Shown: positions 17,885 through 27,775 of the stretch, one piece after another
Position numbering within the stretch: position 1 is the first letter of the stretch
Layout of the letters: each line of letters begins with the position of its first letter
NCBI RefSeq assembly: GCF_000372465.1
Contig: NZ_AQUZ01000048.1
Coordinates: 1 to 64,000, forward strand
Source: Kribbella catacumbae DSM 19601
GTDB lineage: Bacteria; Actinomycetota; Actinomycetes; Propionibacteriales; Kribbellaceae
DNA length: 64,000 nt
Reading direction: 5' to 3'
Notes under the pieces: model-generated
Database searches by the model: none
What the model saw: only the letters and a program-made list of their open reading frames with translations
What the model was told of the DNA's origin: nothing
Made by a program: the position numbers and the translations under genes

Positions 17885-19672
17885 TCACTGCACGCGGAAG
17901 ACCGGCCCCTTGGGAGTGAACGGCAGTGTCGCCCCGGCCGGTACGAGCCAAGCGTGCTCACGCCGAACCCGTACTACGTCGCACTCGCCGTCCGTGATGA
18001 TCAGGATCGGGCCGTCCACCGGGAAGTCATCCGCGCGCTCCAGCAGGTCCACGCCGGGTTGCAGCACGGTCCCACCCCGCCCACGCACCTTCACCCGTCC
18101 GGCGATCTCGTCGACCGGGACATAGCCCGCGTCGTAGGCAGCCGCGTCGCAGAAGACCACCCGAGCCGCCGGGACATCCCGGGCCATCGAGTACGACGCA
18201 ATCGCGCCAAGCGCCTTCCCCAGCAGGGCACGGTCCATCGAGCCAGACGTGTCCAGCACCACCCCGTACGTCGGCAGCCGCTCGACCGTGGTCGGCCGAA
18301 TCCACCCCGGCCGCGGGATATCCGGAGTACTGGCCTGGCGGCGGGAGGCGCGGGCGTAGGTCCGTACCTTCGACACAGCTGGCACGTGCTCCTCGAACCA
18401 CCGGGCCAACTGCGCGTCCCAAGCCAGTGGCGGGTGGTCGAGCGCCTTGATCTCCTCCACCAGCCCGACAGGCAGCAGACCCCGACTGCTGTCGTGATAG
18501 GCCAGTCCGGTCGTCAATGAACGCCGGTAGATGTCATCCAGGTCCGTCGCCCGCGGACCCTCGCCAACACGCGGCAGCGGCTGCCCCAACACATCCCCGA
18601 GCCCCACACCTCGCAGTGTCGCCAGCTTGCGATAGCGGCGCAGGTCGGTCGTGATGCGGTCGTACACGGCCTCCACAGACAGCCCCTGCAGCGATACGTC
18701 GTACAGGGCGCCCTCTGGCATCGTCCCGACGCCCATCTCGATCAGCCAGCCGTTGATGACCAGGTCGGCCGCCACGTTCCACAGGTAGGCGTCACGCCCT
18801 CCTACTCGCGCACCGTGGCGCAGTGCGGCGTGCAGCATCTCGTGGGCCATCACGAAGCGCCACTCGTTCTGCGTCATCCTGAGCAGCGGGTTGATGTAGA
18901 TCTCCCCAGCCTCGGCGTTTACGGCCGCGACGTGGATGTCCCAGGCCCGTGCGAGCTCCGCCTCGGCCACCACTTTCATGGTCGCCGCCAGCGCGCCCAG
19001 CAGCGGGTACGACGAAACGAACCACCCCAGCGCCCGATCCCACTCGGCGACGGCCCCGCCTAGGTCTGACATCGAGGACCGCACACCGCCCGCGACCTCC
19101 ACAGCCGCAGCAGCCGCGTCCGCGAGCCCGGCGGCGAACAAGTCCTCCCACTGCGGCGGATCGCCCCATCCCGTCCAGGCGGTCAACTCGACGTCGTTCA
19201 CCTGCCCAGCCACACCGAGCCGGGCAAACTCCTCCGGTACGCCGATCCGCCGCCACTCGCGAGCCAGCACGTCCTCGTCCGTGCCGGGAAGCTCGTCGGG
19301 GAGCCGCACCACGGATCGCCCGAAGCCCAGTGACGCCAGGAACCGGTTGACCGCTACATCACAGGCGGCGGCAGCCGCGTGATCCGCCACCGGCCGGTCC
19401 GGCGACGCGTGGCCCAGCCCGAGGTGGATGAGCAGGTGCGCGAAGACCCACTTCCATTCCTCGGCATCGGCCCGCCGGGTCGGATGAACGAAGAACGTCC
19501 CCTCGGACGAGACGACCGCCCAGCCGTCGGGCGGGCACGGCCCTTTCTCCTCCCGCCGAGGCTCGGTCCAGCGCGTGACCATCGGCGCGAACAGCGGATG
19601 CCGCGAAACCTCGCTCCAGGCGTTCCGGATCGCCTCCAGCGCCGGATCCTTCTTCGGTCCCCGCCGAGCCAT
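17885..19672 (-). CDS. VWA-like domain putative metallopeptidase (DUF2201 type)
   Basis: 595 residues. The N-terminal two thirds match putative metallopeptidase domains: HEMLH (residues 277-281) in FVMAHEMLHAALRHGARVGG, followed by AADLVINGWL, fits a zinc site. The C-terminal third is a VWA-like domain with the MIDAS motif DTSGSMD (about 473-479) and a later TDGECD. This pair of domains is known next to MoxR ATPases, as here, and such pairs are thought to act as chaperones that activate or insert metal into target proteins. No target can be named. Confidence 0.85.
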   Translation of the reverse strand: MARRGPKKDPALEAIRNAWSEVSRHPLFAPMVTRWTEPRREEKGPCPPDGWAVVSSEGTFFVHPTRRADAEEWKWVFAHLLIHLGLGHASPDRPVADHAAAAACDVAVNRFLASLGFGRSVVRLPDELPGTDEDVLAREWRRIGVPEEFARLGVAGQVNDVELTAWTGWGDPPQWEDLFAAGLADAAAAAVEVAGGVRSSMSDLGGAVAEWDRALGWFVSSYPLLGALAATMKVVAEAELARAWDIHVAAVNAEAGEIYINPLLRMTQNEWRFVMAHEMLHAALRHGARVGGRDAYLWNVAADLVINGWLIEMGVGTMPEGALYDVSLQGLSVEAVYDRITTDLRRYRKLATLRGVGLGDVLGQPLPRVGEGPRATDLDDIYRRSLTTGLAYHDSSRGLLPVGLVEEIKALDHPPLAWDAQLARWFEEHVPAVSKVRTYARASRRQASTPDIPRPGWIRPTTVERLPTYGVVLDTSGSMDRALLGKALGAIASYSMARDVPAARVVFCDAAAYDAGYVPVDEIAGRVKVRGRGGTVLQPGVDLLERADDFPVDGPILIITDGECDVVRVRREHAWLVPAGATLPFTPKGPVFRVQ

Positions 19673-19738
19673 CAGCTACTCCCCGGCCGAGCCAACGTCC
19701 CCGACGGCGCGCCCTCGCAGCAAACCATCAGCGCCAAC

Positions 19739-20800
19739 TCAGGACCGGGCTGCGACGAGTCGCGGCAGGTCCCGCGTCACTTCGACCAGGAACCAGGACG
19801 GCAGCACCGGCCGGCCGTCCTCGTCGGCGGCGATGACGATCTGCGCCACCTCCAGCGAGATCTCGGCGAGCTCCACCAGCAGCGCCTTGCCGCGGTAAGC
19901 CAACTGCCGCGCCGCTGGGCCCGCAGAAGCCTTGTCGGCCGACAGTTCCTTCACCAGCCGGGCGCGGAACGTCTCGGCCAGGAAGTACAGCAGGTCCCGG
20001 TCCTCCGGTGCCGCCGGCCAGCTCACCTCGCCCTTCAGCACCGCCTCCAACCCGAACGCGTTGCGGATCGTCTTCACGAACGCCCGGAAGGTCGACGCGT
20101 GCGCGGCCGTCAACGTGCCGAAGGCAAGGATCCGGACCGTCTCGTCGTCGATGCCGTCGCCGTAGGAGTGCAGCGCGTCGGACAGCATGTGCCAGCTGCG
20201 CGGCGTCGAGAACGGCTCCTCGGTCTTCGGCGGCGCCGTCCACAGGTGATCCGGCCGGTTCAGCAAGTAGTCGAGCACCCACGGGTGAATACCCGCCTTG
20301 GCCGCCCATTCCAGCCAATCCGTGGCGGACGCCCGCAGATGAACGTGCACCAGCCGATTGAGCAACGCCGAAGCCATCGGCCGGGCCAGTGCGTTGTCGG
20401 TAGCGCGGTTTCCGGCGCCGATCACCACCGACCCGGCCGGCAGCTCGTACTCACCGATCCGGCGGTCCAGGATGAGCGAGTAGAACGCCTTCTGTACTTC
20501 GGCCGACGACGCGTTCAGTTCATCCAGGAACAGAACGTAGGGAGTTTCCCGGGCGATGCTCACGGGCGGCGCGAACCGGCTCCGGCCGTCGACGATCTGC
20601 GGTACGCCGATCAGGTCCTCGGGCGCCAACTGGGTGCCGAGCAGCGTCACGCACTCCAGCCCGAGCGAGTCGGCGAACGCGCGGACCAGGCTGCTCTTGC
20701 CGATTCCAGGCGATCCCCAGACGAAGACCGGGCGGACGACGGCGACGTTCAGCAACAGGTCGGGCAATTGCGCCGGCGTCACGGTAATTGCGGCCTGCAT
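19739..20800 (-). CDS. MoxR-type AAA+ ATPase
   Basis: 353 residues from the ATG at 20800 (GGAAAGGA upstream). Walker A is GSPGIGKS at 29-36, Walker B is VLFLDELNASS, and sensor residues follow in VIGAGNRATDN. A C-terminal helical domain completes the family layout. It sits 66 bases upstream of the VWA/metallopeptidase gene on the same strand and should form an operon with it. MoxR-VWA systems use ATP to remodel protein complexes. Confidence 0.9.
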   Translation of the reverse strand: MQAAITVTPAQLPDLLLNVAVVRPVFVWGSPGIGKSSLVRAFADSLGLECVTLLGTQLAPEDLIGVPQIVDGRSRFAPPVSIARETPYVLFLDELNASSAEVQKAFYSLILDRRIGEYELPAGSVVIGAGNRATDNALARPMASALLNRLVHVHLRASATDWLEWAAKAGIHPWVLDYLLNRPDHLWTAPPKTEEPFSTPRSWHMLSDALHSYGDGIDDETVRILAFGTLTAAHASTFRAFVKTIRNAFGLEAVLKGEVSWPAAPEDRDLLYFLAETFRARLVKELSADKASAGPAARQLAYRGKALLVELAEISLEVAQIVIAADEDGRPVLPSWFLVEVTRDLPRLVAARS

Positions 20801-20964
20801 CGGGTCCTTTCCGCGGGTTCTCGGGTCTTGTGAGGGTCCCGCACGTCACCCGCTGTGTCCACCGGAATTTGCGGCAAGCGCTTCCGCTACTCCTGGTCAC
20901 CGGTTAAAGTGCCGCCCTCAAGGGGAAACCGGCGGCGACCACTAGCCGCCGAGGGGGTTGTTCC

Positions 20965-23706
20965 ATGAAGTTGCGTTCGAAATTGACTGCTGCCGTCTGC
21001 GCGGTCGTCCTGCTGCCGCTCGCTGCCGTCAAGGTGATGGCGGCCGATCCGCCGGAGCATCTTGGCGAGGGGGTGGCGGTCGGGAATCGGTCTGTGGCCG
21101 ACCCGGCGGTTCAGATCAGACAGGCGACCAGCTCGTACTACGTGACGTCGTACGGGCAGCCGGCCGGGCCGTGGGAGATCCTCAGCAGCACGAACGGCGC
21201 GCTGGTCCGGACCTCTCCGCGACTGCCCGACGAGCCGGACAAGCCGCCCACGCTGCTCGGCAAGTACGTCGTCACTCCGGCCGCTGCCCAGGTCAGCTTC
21301 CGCGACATCGCGACGGACGCGGTCAGCCAGGTCGCAGTACCGGCAGGAGCGACGTACCAGGGCGCCTACCCCGGCGGCATCCTCCTGGCCCGCGAGAGCT
21401 CGTTTGCCTTGCGCGCTGTCGACAACACAGAGAAGCCGGTCACCGGCGCGGTCTTCGGCGACCCGGTCATCCTCGACACGACCGCCACCTCGATCCTGAT
21501 CGGCGTAGCCGGCCACCTCTACGTCGTAGACACTGCAACCGGTACTGCGACCGCAGCAGCGACGCTGGCCGCCAACCCGGCGTGGGCCGCCCTGACCCCG
21601 AACAGGGTGCTCTGGCAGACCGCAGCCACCGCCAACTCCAAGACCGTCGCCTGGAAGCAGGGCGCGACCACCGGCACGGTAGAGGTGCCCTTCGGCCTTC
21701 CGCTGCTCACAGTGAGCGATGACCTCGCAGTACGGGTGCCCGAGACCAAGCAGCTGGCCAAGATCGCAGCCAATGGCGGCGCTATCACTCCAGCGTTCGT
21801 CACTGGAGTCCACGCCGCGGCAGACCTCAGCAACGGCCGCCTGCTCGTCAGTGCACAGAGCAAGGTGGCCAGTGTCGGAGCCGATGGCGTACTGACGACC
21901 GTCAAGGCCACCCCTGCCTTTGCTGCCCAGGTCAGCGGAGTGGGGATGTCCGGAGCACGTGTAGTCACGGCGGACTACCAGCCGGACCACGGTGTGTACG
22001 AGACGGCCACCAACGGCACGACCTGGACCTCACTGAGCACCAGCAACTCCACCAAGCCACTCCAGCTCGAGGGGACCACCCTGGTGACCTACCAGGGAAG
22101 CACCGCTCGAGTGCGGGGCTCTGGCGGCGACTTGACCTTCCCGGCAGCCGACGAGGTCGTCCTGGGCAAGGGCGGCAAGCTGGTCTCGCACCGTACGCCG
22201 AATGCCGCCACGGCCGAGGTCTACGACGTCGCGACCAAGACCAAGCTCGCGGACTACGCAGTGCCCTTCGCCTTGGCCGACAGCTCGGCCTGGAAGGTCA
22301 CGGAGCCCGGCGTACTGACTGGCAAGGACCTCAGCACCCAGGCCACCAAGACGATCGCAGTGGCTGGCGGCTGCACGGTCGGCGCGGACCGCGTCAACGG
22401 TCGCTGGGCTCTGCTCAGTGGCTGCAACGGCGGCAACCAGGTCATCGACACCAAGGGCCCGGAGGCACCCCGCAACCTGACGGTCGCGGCGGACGCCCAG
22501 CTCGGCAACGGGTTCGTCGTACAGACCGCTGTCGGTGAGAACGCCGCTAAGGAACTCCTGGTCACCGACCTCAACGACCAGGGCCTCGGCCAGCGCCGGT
22601 ACGGCCCCATCAACGGCAGCTTCCGGCCAGACGGCGCTGGTGGCGCCAAGCTCATCTACGCGGACCCGGATGCCCGCCCCCGGATCGCCAGCCTCACCTG
22701 GCTGGCAGCCGATCCGCAGCAGCGACCGGACACGACTGCGCCGGTGCTGACCAGCGCGAGTGCCGGAGACCGGCTCCGCGACAACACGAGTCTGTCCTTC
22801 GACTGGGCCTACACGGATCCGCAGGACCCGAACGCGCCAGCGACCGGAGTACTGTCCTACGACCTTCGCATCCAGCAGCGGCCGAACCGCACTTCGCCGT
22901 ACGGCGCCTGGAACCAGGTGCCCAGCTGGCAAGGCCTCAAGACCACGGCGGCGAGCTACAGCGCAGTACCGGGTACCGACACCTGTTGGCAGGTCCGTGC
23001 GCGTGACTACGCCGGCAACCTGAGTGCTTGGAGTACGTCGTACTGCAGTGAGGTAGACGGCATCGCGCCGGTGGCCTTCACGCTGAAGATCAGTGATCGG
23101 GTCTACCTCGGTACGCCGGCTACGGTCCGCTGGTCGTACACCGACGAGACCTCGGTCGCGAACTACGACGTCGTCTACAAGACCGCCGCGGCTGGAGCCG
23201 CATTCGGCAAGTGGATTTACCCCGCGGCCTGGCAGAACACCGACCTCACGTCGATCTCCTGGGCGCCACGGCTCGGTATGGACGAGTGCTTCATGGTTCG
23301 CGCCCGCGACGTACTGGGGAACCTGTCGGCCTGGTCGCCGCAACTCTGCTCGATGGCGCCGCAGGACGACCGCGCGCTGCTCTCCTCCGGCACAGTGACC
23401 CGGGCGACCAGCACGCTCGCCTTCCAGGGCACCACCTCGATCCTGAAGGCCAGCGGCGCCTTCCTGACCAAGACCGGCGAGGCGGGCCTGCGGATCGCGC
23501 TCGTCACGATCAACGGCCCCGGCCAGGGCAAGGTCGACGTCTACCACGCCAACATCAAGATCGGCACGGTCTCACTGGCCGGCACCACGACCGCGCGCAA
23601 GGTCACCTACCTGCCGGTCACGCCGTTCCGCACCGGCGCGATCAAGATCGTCTCGACCTCCACGGCTCCGGCCGTGATCGATGGCGTGGCCCTCTTGCGA
23701 TCCTGA
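20965..23706 (+). CDS. Large secreted protein with propeller-like and FN3-like domains
   Basis: 913 residues, ATG at 20965 preceded by GAGGGGG. A Sec signal peptide (MKLRSKLTAAVCAVVLLPLAAVKVMA) leads into about 560 residues of short beta-strand repeats like those of WD/YVTN propellers (HLYVVDTATGTATAAATL; AEVYDVATKTKLADYAV). Two fibronectin-III-like modules follow (about 590-700 and 700-800), each with a paired cysteine pattern (CWQVRARDYAGNLSAWSTSYC; CFMVRARDVLGNLSAWSPQLC). A beta-rich C-terminal domain ends the protein. No catalytic motif was seen. It is probably an adhesion or binding protein on the cell surface; a single gene with its own terminator. Confidence 0.82.
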   Translation: MKLRSKLTAAVCAVVLLPLAAVKVMAADPPEHLGEGVAVGNRSVADPAVQIRQATSSYYVTSYGQPAGPWEILSSTNGALVRTSPRLPDEPDKPPTLLGKYVVTPAAAQVSFRDIATDAVSQVAVPAGATYQGAYPGGILLARESSFALRAVDNTEKPVTGAVFGDPVILDTTATSILIGVAGHLYVVDTATGTATAAATLAANPAWAALTPNRVLWQTAATANSKTVAWKQGATTGTVEVPFGLPLLTVSDDLAVRVPETKQLAKIAANGGAITPAFVTGVHAAADLSNGRLLVSAQSKVASVGADGVLTTVKATPAFAAQVSGVGMSGARVVTADYQPDHGVYETATNGTTWTSLSTSNSTKPLQLEGTTLVTYQGSTARVRGSGGDLTFPAADEVVLGKGGKLVSHRTPNAATAEVYDVATKTKLADYAVPFALADSSAWKVTEPGVLTGKDLSTQATKTIAVAGGCTVGADRVNGRWALLSGCNGGNQVIDTKGPEAPRNLTVAADAQLGNGFVVQTAVGENAAKELLVTDLNDQGLGQRRYGPINGSFRPDGAGGAKLIYADPDARPRIASLTWLAADPQQRPDTTAPVLTSASAGDRLRDNTSLSFDWAYTDPQDPNAPATGVLSYDLRIQQRPNRTSPYGAWNQVPSWQGLKTTAASYSAVPGTDTCWQVRARDYAGNLSAWSTSYCSEVDGIAPVAFTLKISDRVYLGTPATVRWSYTDETSVANYDVVYKTAAAGAAFGKWIYPAAWQNTDLTSISWAPRLGMDECFMVRARDVLGNLSAWSPQLCSMAPQDDRALLSSGTVTRATSTLAFQGTTSILKASGAFLTKTGEAGLRIALVTINGPGQGKVDVYHANIKIGTVSLAGTTTARKVTYLPVTPFRTGAIKIVSTSTAPAVIDGVALLRS

Positions 23707-23732
23707 GATTCATCACGACTCGTAATGACTGT

Positions 23733-23762
23733 GAGCCCCGTCACCGCCCGGTGCCGGGGCTC
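23733..23762 (+). terminator. Terminator of the secreted protein gene
   Basis: GAGCCCCG at 23733-23740 pairs with CGGGGCTC at 23755-23762, with further pairing (ACCG/GGT) inside. It starts 27 bases after the stop codon. Confidence 0.7.
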
Positions 23763-23885
23763 GCTCATTGCAACAAGTGGTAATTGACCGCCGCGGAATG
23801 GAATCCGGACGACAAGCGCTTACCGCTACGCGATACTGGAAAGTGCGCCGTTTTCCGGTCGCGAGCCAAAAATCCCGTGCCGAGC

Positions 23886-25703
23886 ATGTTGGGAAGTGCG
23901 CCCCTCCAGATGCCCTCTGAGCAACCTGTCCAAGCGCCGTCGATCGCTGCCCCTTCTAGCCGTACCACTCCCCGCCGCAGCCAGAATCTCTGGCGACTCC
24001 GCCCCTACCTCCGCCCCCACAAGTGGCGCCTGCTGATCATGTTCAGCACGGCGATCCTGGGCGTAGGCGTCGGCCTCTCCGTCCCGCTCGTCACCCGGGC
24101 CATCATCGATGGTCCGGTCACCCGCCGCGAGATCGATCTCCTCCTCCCCCTCGGCCTGCTGGCCCTCGGCCTGAGCATCAGCGAGGTCCTGCTGGTCTGG
24201 GTCCGCCGGTGGGCCCAGTCCCGCGCGGTCAGCGACCTCGAGGCCGCTCTCCGCAACGACCTCTACATCCGGCTGCAGGCCCTCCCGATGGAGTTCCACA
24301 ACCGCTGGCAGAGCGGTCAACTGCTGTCCCGGGTCACCGCCGACCTGTCCACCATCCGCCGGTTCATGGGCTTCGGCCTGTTGTTCCTGGTGATCAACAT
24401 CCTGCAACTGGTGGTCGTCACCGTCCTGCTGCTGCGCCTGTACTGGCCGCTGGGCGTCGTCGTCCTGGTCGCGGCCGCGCCGATCATCGTCGTCTCCCTG
24501 CAGTTCGAGAAGAAGTACCTGGCGATCTCCCGCCTGGTGCAGGACCAGCAGGGCGACCTGGCCACCCGGATCGAGGAGTCGGCGGTCGGCTTCCGGGTGA
24601 TCAAGGCGTTCGGCCGGCGAGAGCACGTGAAGCAGCAGTTCGACGACGGCGCGGTGAAGCTCTACGACACGTCGGTCGACAAGGTCCGGTTGTCCGCGCG
24701 CTTCTGGACCTTCCTGGGGGTGATCCCGAACCTGACCCTGGTGATCGTGTTGCTGCTCGGCGCGCTCGCCGTCGGCCGGGAAGCGATCACGCTGGGCACG
24801 CTGGTCGCCTTCATCACGCTGATGCTGTCGCTGATCTGGCCGGTGTCGTCGCTCGGCACCATCTTGGCGATGGCGCAGGAGGCGATGACGTCGGCGGACC
24901 GGATCAGCGAGATCCTGGACACCGAGTCCACCATCACCGACGGCCCGGACGAACTGGTGAACCCGCGGGGCCACCTGCGGTTCGAGAACGTCAGCTTCCG
25001 GTTCAGCCCGGACTCGGCGGACGTCCTGCACCACATCGACCTCGACCTCGCTCCCGGTACGACGCTCGCCCTGGTCGGGGCGACCGGGTCCGGCAAAACC
25101 ACCCTCACCTCCCTGGTCCCCCGCCTGTACGACGTAACGGGTGGCCGGATCACGATCGACGGGCACGACGTCCGGGACCTGACGACGAGGTCGCTGCGGA
25201 GCGCGGTGGCGTCGGCCTTCGACGACCCCACGCTGTTCTCGATGAGTGCCCGGGAGAACATCACGCTGGGCCGGCCGGAAGCGACCGAGGCGGACGTCCA
25301 GCAGGCTCTGGAGATCGCCCAGGCGACCTTCGCCAACGACCTGCCCTGGGGGCTGGAGACCAGGGTCGGTGAGCAGGGCATGTCTCTGTCCGGTGGTCAG
25401 CGGCAACGACTCGCGCTCGCGCGGGCGGTGCTGGCCAGGCCGTCGGTCCTGGTCCTCGACGACACCTTGTCCGCGCTCGATGTCCACACCGAGGCCCTGG
25501 TCGAGGAGGCGCTGCGCAACGTGCTCGCCGAGACCACCGGCATCGTGGTGGCACACCGGGCGTCGACGGTGATGCTGGCCGACCAGGTGGCCCTGCTGGA
25601 GAACGGCACGATCACGGCCGTCGGAACGCACCAGGAGCTGCTGGCGACCGTACCGGCGTACCGGCAACTGCTCGCCGCGGAAGAGGAGGAGGTGCACGCA
25701 TGA
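23886..25703 (+). CDS. ABC exporter half-transporter with degenerate ATP site (subunit 1)
   Basis: 605 residues from the ATG at 23886; an ATG at 23910 with GGGAAG upstream is equally possible. The transmembrane domain (about six helices) is followed by a nucleotide-binding domain with Walker A GATGSGKTT and signature LSGGQRQR. Walker B reads VLVLDDTLSALD, so the catalytic glutamate is replaced by aspartate, and the Q-loop glutamine is missing (ASAFDDPTLF). Degenerate sites of this kind mark one half of heterodimeric exporters such as BmrCD or TM287/288. The next gene overlaps by four bases and supplies the other half. The substrate (drug, lipid or peptide) is unknown. Confidence 0.9.
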   Translation: MLGSAPLQMPSEQPVQAPSIAAPSSRTTPRRSQNLWRLRPYLRPHKWRLLIMFSTAILGVGVGLSVPLVTRAIIDGPVTRREIDLLLPLGLLALGLSISEVLLVWVRRWAQSRAVSDLEAALRNDLYIRLQALPMEFHNRWQSGQLLSRVTADLSTIRRFMGFGLLFLVINILQLVVVTVLLLRLYWPLGVVVLVAAAPIIVVSLQFEKKYLAISRLVQDQQGDLATRIEESAVGFRVIKAFGRREHVKQQFDDGAVKLYDTSVDKVRLSARFWTFLGVIPNLTLVIVLLLGALAVGREAITLGTLVAFITLMLSLIWPVSSLGTILAMAQEAMTSADRISEILDTESTITDGPDELVNPRGHLRFENVSFRFSPDSADVLHHIDLDLAPGTTLALVGATGSGKTTLTSLVPRLYDVTGGRITIDGHDVRDLTTRSLRSAVASAFDDPTLFSMSARENITLGRPEATEADVQQALEIAQATFANDLPWGLETRVGEQGMSLSGGQRQRLALARAVLARPSVLVLDDTLSALDVHTEALVEEALRNVLAETTGIVVAHRASTVMLADQVALLENGTITAVGTHQELLATVPAYRQLLAAEEEEVHA

Positions 25704-27589
25704 CCACGACCCAGCAGACACCTCACCACTCCCCGGACGACGAGCCGGAGGAGCAGAACGACTCCTGGCGCGGGTATGCCGAGGAGGGCAACGACGAGTT
25801 GTCCAGGGCAACGACCGTGCGACTGCAGAAGCACTCACGCAAGTTGCTCGGCGAACTCCTGCGGCCGTACCACAAGATGATCTGGCTGCTCGTCGTGATC
25901 GTCCTGGTCGAGAACGGCGCCCGGCTGGCGGTGCCGTACCTGGTCAGTCTCGGCATCGACAAGGGCATCCCGCCGATCATTGCCAGCAAGCACGGTCTGG
26001 CGGGCGAGGGCAGCCAGACGCTGGTCACGGTGGTCCTGGTGGTGTTCGCGTCGGCGCTGATCCAGGCGTTCGCCCGGCAACTGTTCCTGATGCGCTCCGG
26101 TCGCCTGGGCCAGACCATCCTGCTCGGCCTGCGTCGCCGGGTGTTCGATCACTTCCAGCGGCTCAGTCCGTCGTTTCACGACAAGTACACGTCGGGGCGG
26201 GTGATCTCGCGGCTGACCTCGGATGTCGACGTCATCGACGAGATGCTGCGGACCGGGTTCGACGGACTGGTGACGGCTCTGCTCACCCTCGTCGGCACGG
26301 CGGTGCTGCTGCTGGTGCTGGATCTCCAGCTCGGCCTGATCGCGTTGCTGTCGTTTCCGGCGCTGTTCATGATCACCAGGTGGTTCCGGCGCCGGTCGGC
26401 GATCGTCTACCGGCGGACCCGCGAGGCCGTAGTACTGGTGATCGTGCACTTCGTCGAGTCGATGGGTGGCATCCGCGCCGTCCAGGCGTTCCGCCGGGAG
26501 CCGCGCAACGAGGAGATCTTCTACGACGTCAACGACAAGTACCGCGAGGCGAACCTCGAGTCGTTCCGGATCAACGCGATCTTCATGCCGTCGATCAAGG
26601 GCGTCGGCAACATCACCATCGTCGCGATCCTCGCGTACGGCGGCTGGCAGGCGTACCACGGGCATGTCACGGTCGGCGTCCTGACCGCGTTCCTGCTCTA
26701 CCTGCGGCAGTTCTTCGAGCCGCTGCAGGACATCTCGCAGTTCTACAACACCTTCCTGTCCGCGAGTGCGGCGCTGGAGAAACTGTCCGGCGTACTGAAC
26801 GAGAAGCCTGACGTCGCCGAGCCGGTGAAGCCCGCTAAGCCGCCGGCTCACACTCGTGGCCATCTGGAGTTGCGCGACGTGCAGTTCCAGTACGTCGACG
26901 GGGTGCGGGTGCTGCCCGGGCTCCAACTCGACGTACCGGCCGGTCAGACCCTCGCTCTGGTCGGTACGACGGGAGCGGGCAAGACCACGATCGCCAAGCT
27001 GGTGGCGAGGTTCTACGACCCGACCGGTGGGCACGTGCTGCTGGACGGGATCGACCTGCGCGACCTGACCGAGGACGACCTGCGCGATCGGGTGGTGATG
27101 GTGACCCAGGAGAACTTCCTGTTCACCGGCACGGTCGCCGACAACATCCGGTTCGGCAAGCCGACCGCGACGATGGACGAGATCGTCGACGCGGCCAAGG
27201 TGATCGGCGCGCACGACTTCATCATGGCGCTGCCGGACGGCTACGAGACGGCGGTCGCCAAGCGCGGCAGCCGGCTGTCGGCCGGTCAGCGTCAGCTCGT
27301 CGCGTTCGCCCGGGCCTTCCTGGCGGACCCGGCGGTGCTGATCCTGGACGAGGCGACCTCCAGCCTCGACATCCCCAGCGAGCGGCTGATCCAGCGCGCG
27401 CTGCGCACCATCCTGGACGACCGCACCGCGATCGTCATCGCCCACCGCCTGTCCACGGTGGAGACCGCCGACCGCGTGATCGTGCTCGAACACGGCCGCA
27501 TCATCGAAGACGGCGCCCCCTCCACCCTGATCACCACCGGCGGCAACTACGCCGGCCTCCACCAAGCCTGGGAAGACTCCCTGGCCTGA
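25700..27589 (+). CDS. ABC exporter half-transporter (subunit 2)
   Basis: 629 residues; the ATG at 25700 overlaps the stop of subunit 1 (ATGA), giving translational coupling. About 50 hydrophilic residues precede six membrane helices. The nucleotide-binding domain has Walker A GTTGAGKTT, an intact Q-loop (VMVTQENFLF) and Walker B LILDEATSSLD. Its signature is LSAGQRQ rather than LSGGQ. In heterodimers the degenerate site pairs Walker motifs of one subunit with the signature of the other, and the changes in the two genes fall on that same site. Confidence 0.92.
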   Translation: MTTTQQTPHHSPDDEPEEQNDSWRGYAEEGNDELSRATTVRLQKHSRKLLGELLRPYHKMIWLLVVIVLVENGARLAVPYLVSLGIDKGIPPIIASKHGLAGEGSQTLVTVVLVVFASALIQAFARQLFLMRSGRLGQTILLGLRRRVFDHFQRLSPSFHDKYTSGRVISRLTSDVDVIDEMLRTGFDGLVTALLTLVGTAVLLLVLDLQLGLIALLSFPALFMITRWFRRRSAIVYRRTREAVVLVIVHFVESMGGIRAVQAFRREPRNEEIFYDVNDKYREANLESFRINAIFMPSIKGVGNITIVAILAYGGWQAYHGHVTVGVLTAFLLYLRQFFEPLQDISQFYNTFLSASAALEKLSGVLNEKPDVAEPVKPAKPPAHTRGHLELRDVQFQYVDGVRVLPGLQLDVPAGQTLALVGTTGAGKTTIAKLVARFYDPTGGHVLLDGIDLRDLTEDDLRDRVVMVTQENFLFTGTVADNIRFGKPTATMDEIVDAAKVIGAHDFIMALPDGYETAVAKRGSRLSAGQRQLVAFARAFLADPAVLILDEATSSLDIPSERLIQRALRTILDDRTAIVIAHRLSTVETADRVIVLEHGRIIEDGAPSTLITTGGNYAGLHQAWEDSLA

Positions 27590-27605
27590 GCTGTCGCACG
27601 AAGGC

Positions 27606-27633
27606 CGCCCCGCACCTCATCAGGTGCGGGGCG
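27606..27633. terminator. Strong terminator after the ABC exporter genes
   Basis: CGCCCCGCACCT pairs exactly with AGGTGCGGGGCG across a four-base loop, followed by ACTTTTAT on the plus strand. It ends four bases before the stop codon of the minus-strand dehydrogenase stub and may serve both sides. Confidence 0.9.
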
Positions 27634-27637
27634 ACTT

Positions 27638-27775
27638 TTATGGAATGAGCAGGAGCTTGCGGTAGTTCACGCCGATCGCGACCACCTCGATCCGCACTTG
27701 CCCTGCCTGCAAAGGGATCGAGGGCCGCTCGACCACGCGAAGGGTGTCCGGATCGACAGCCTCGATCGCCTTCAT
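27638..27775 (-). pseudogene. N-terminal stub of a zinc-type alcohol dehydrogenase/quinone oxidoreductase
   Basis: A 45-residue frame starts with an ATG at 27775 that overlaps the stop of the dehydrogenase upstream (ATGA). The sequence MKAIEAVDPDTLRVVERPSI then QVRIEVVAIGVNYRKLLL is the start of the GroES-like domain of MDR oxidoreductases, which normally run to about 320 residues. It ends in TAA just ahead of the ABC terminator, so the rest of the gene is missing. The coupling suggests the complete enzyme once followed the Gfo/Idh/MocA gene in an operon. Confidence 0.72.

Noticed and set aside
25835-27565. Open frame of 576 codons opposite the second ABC subunit
   Set aside because: Mirror of the ABC gene with Arg/Asp/Gln-rich nonsense sequence and no domain; the ABC frame has all motifs.
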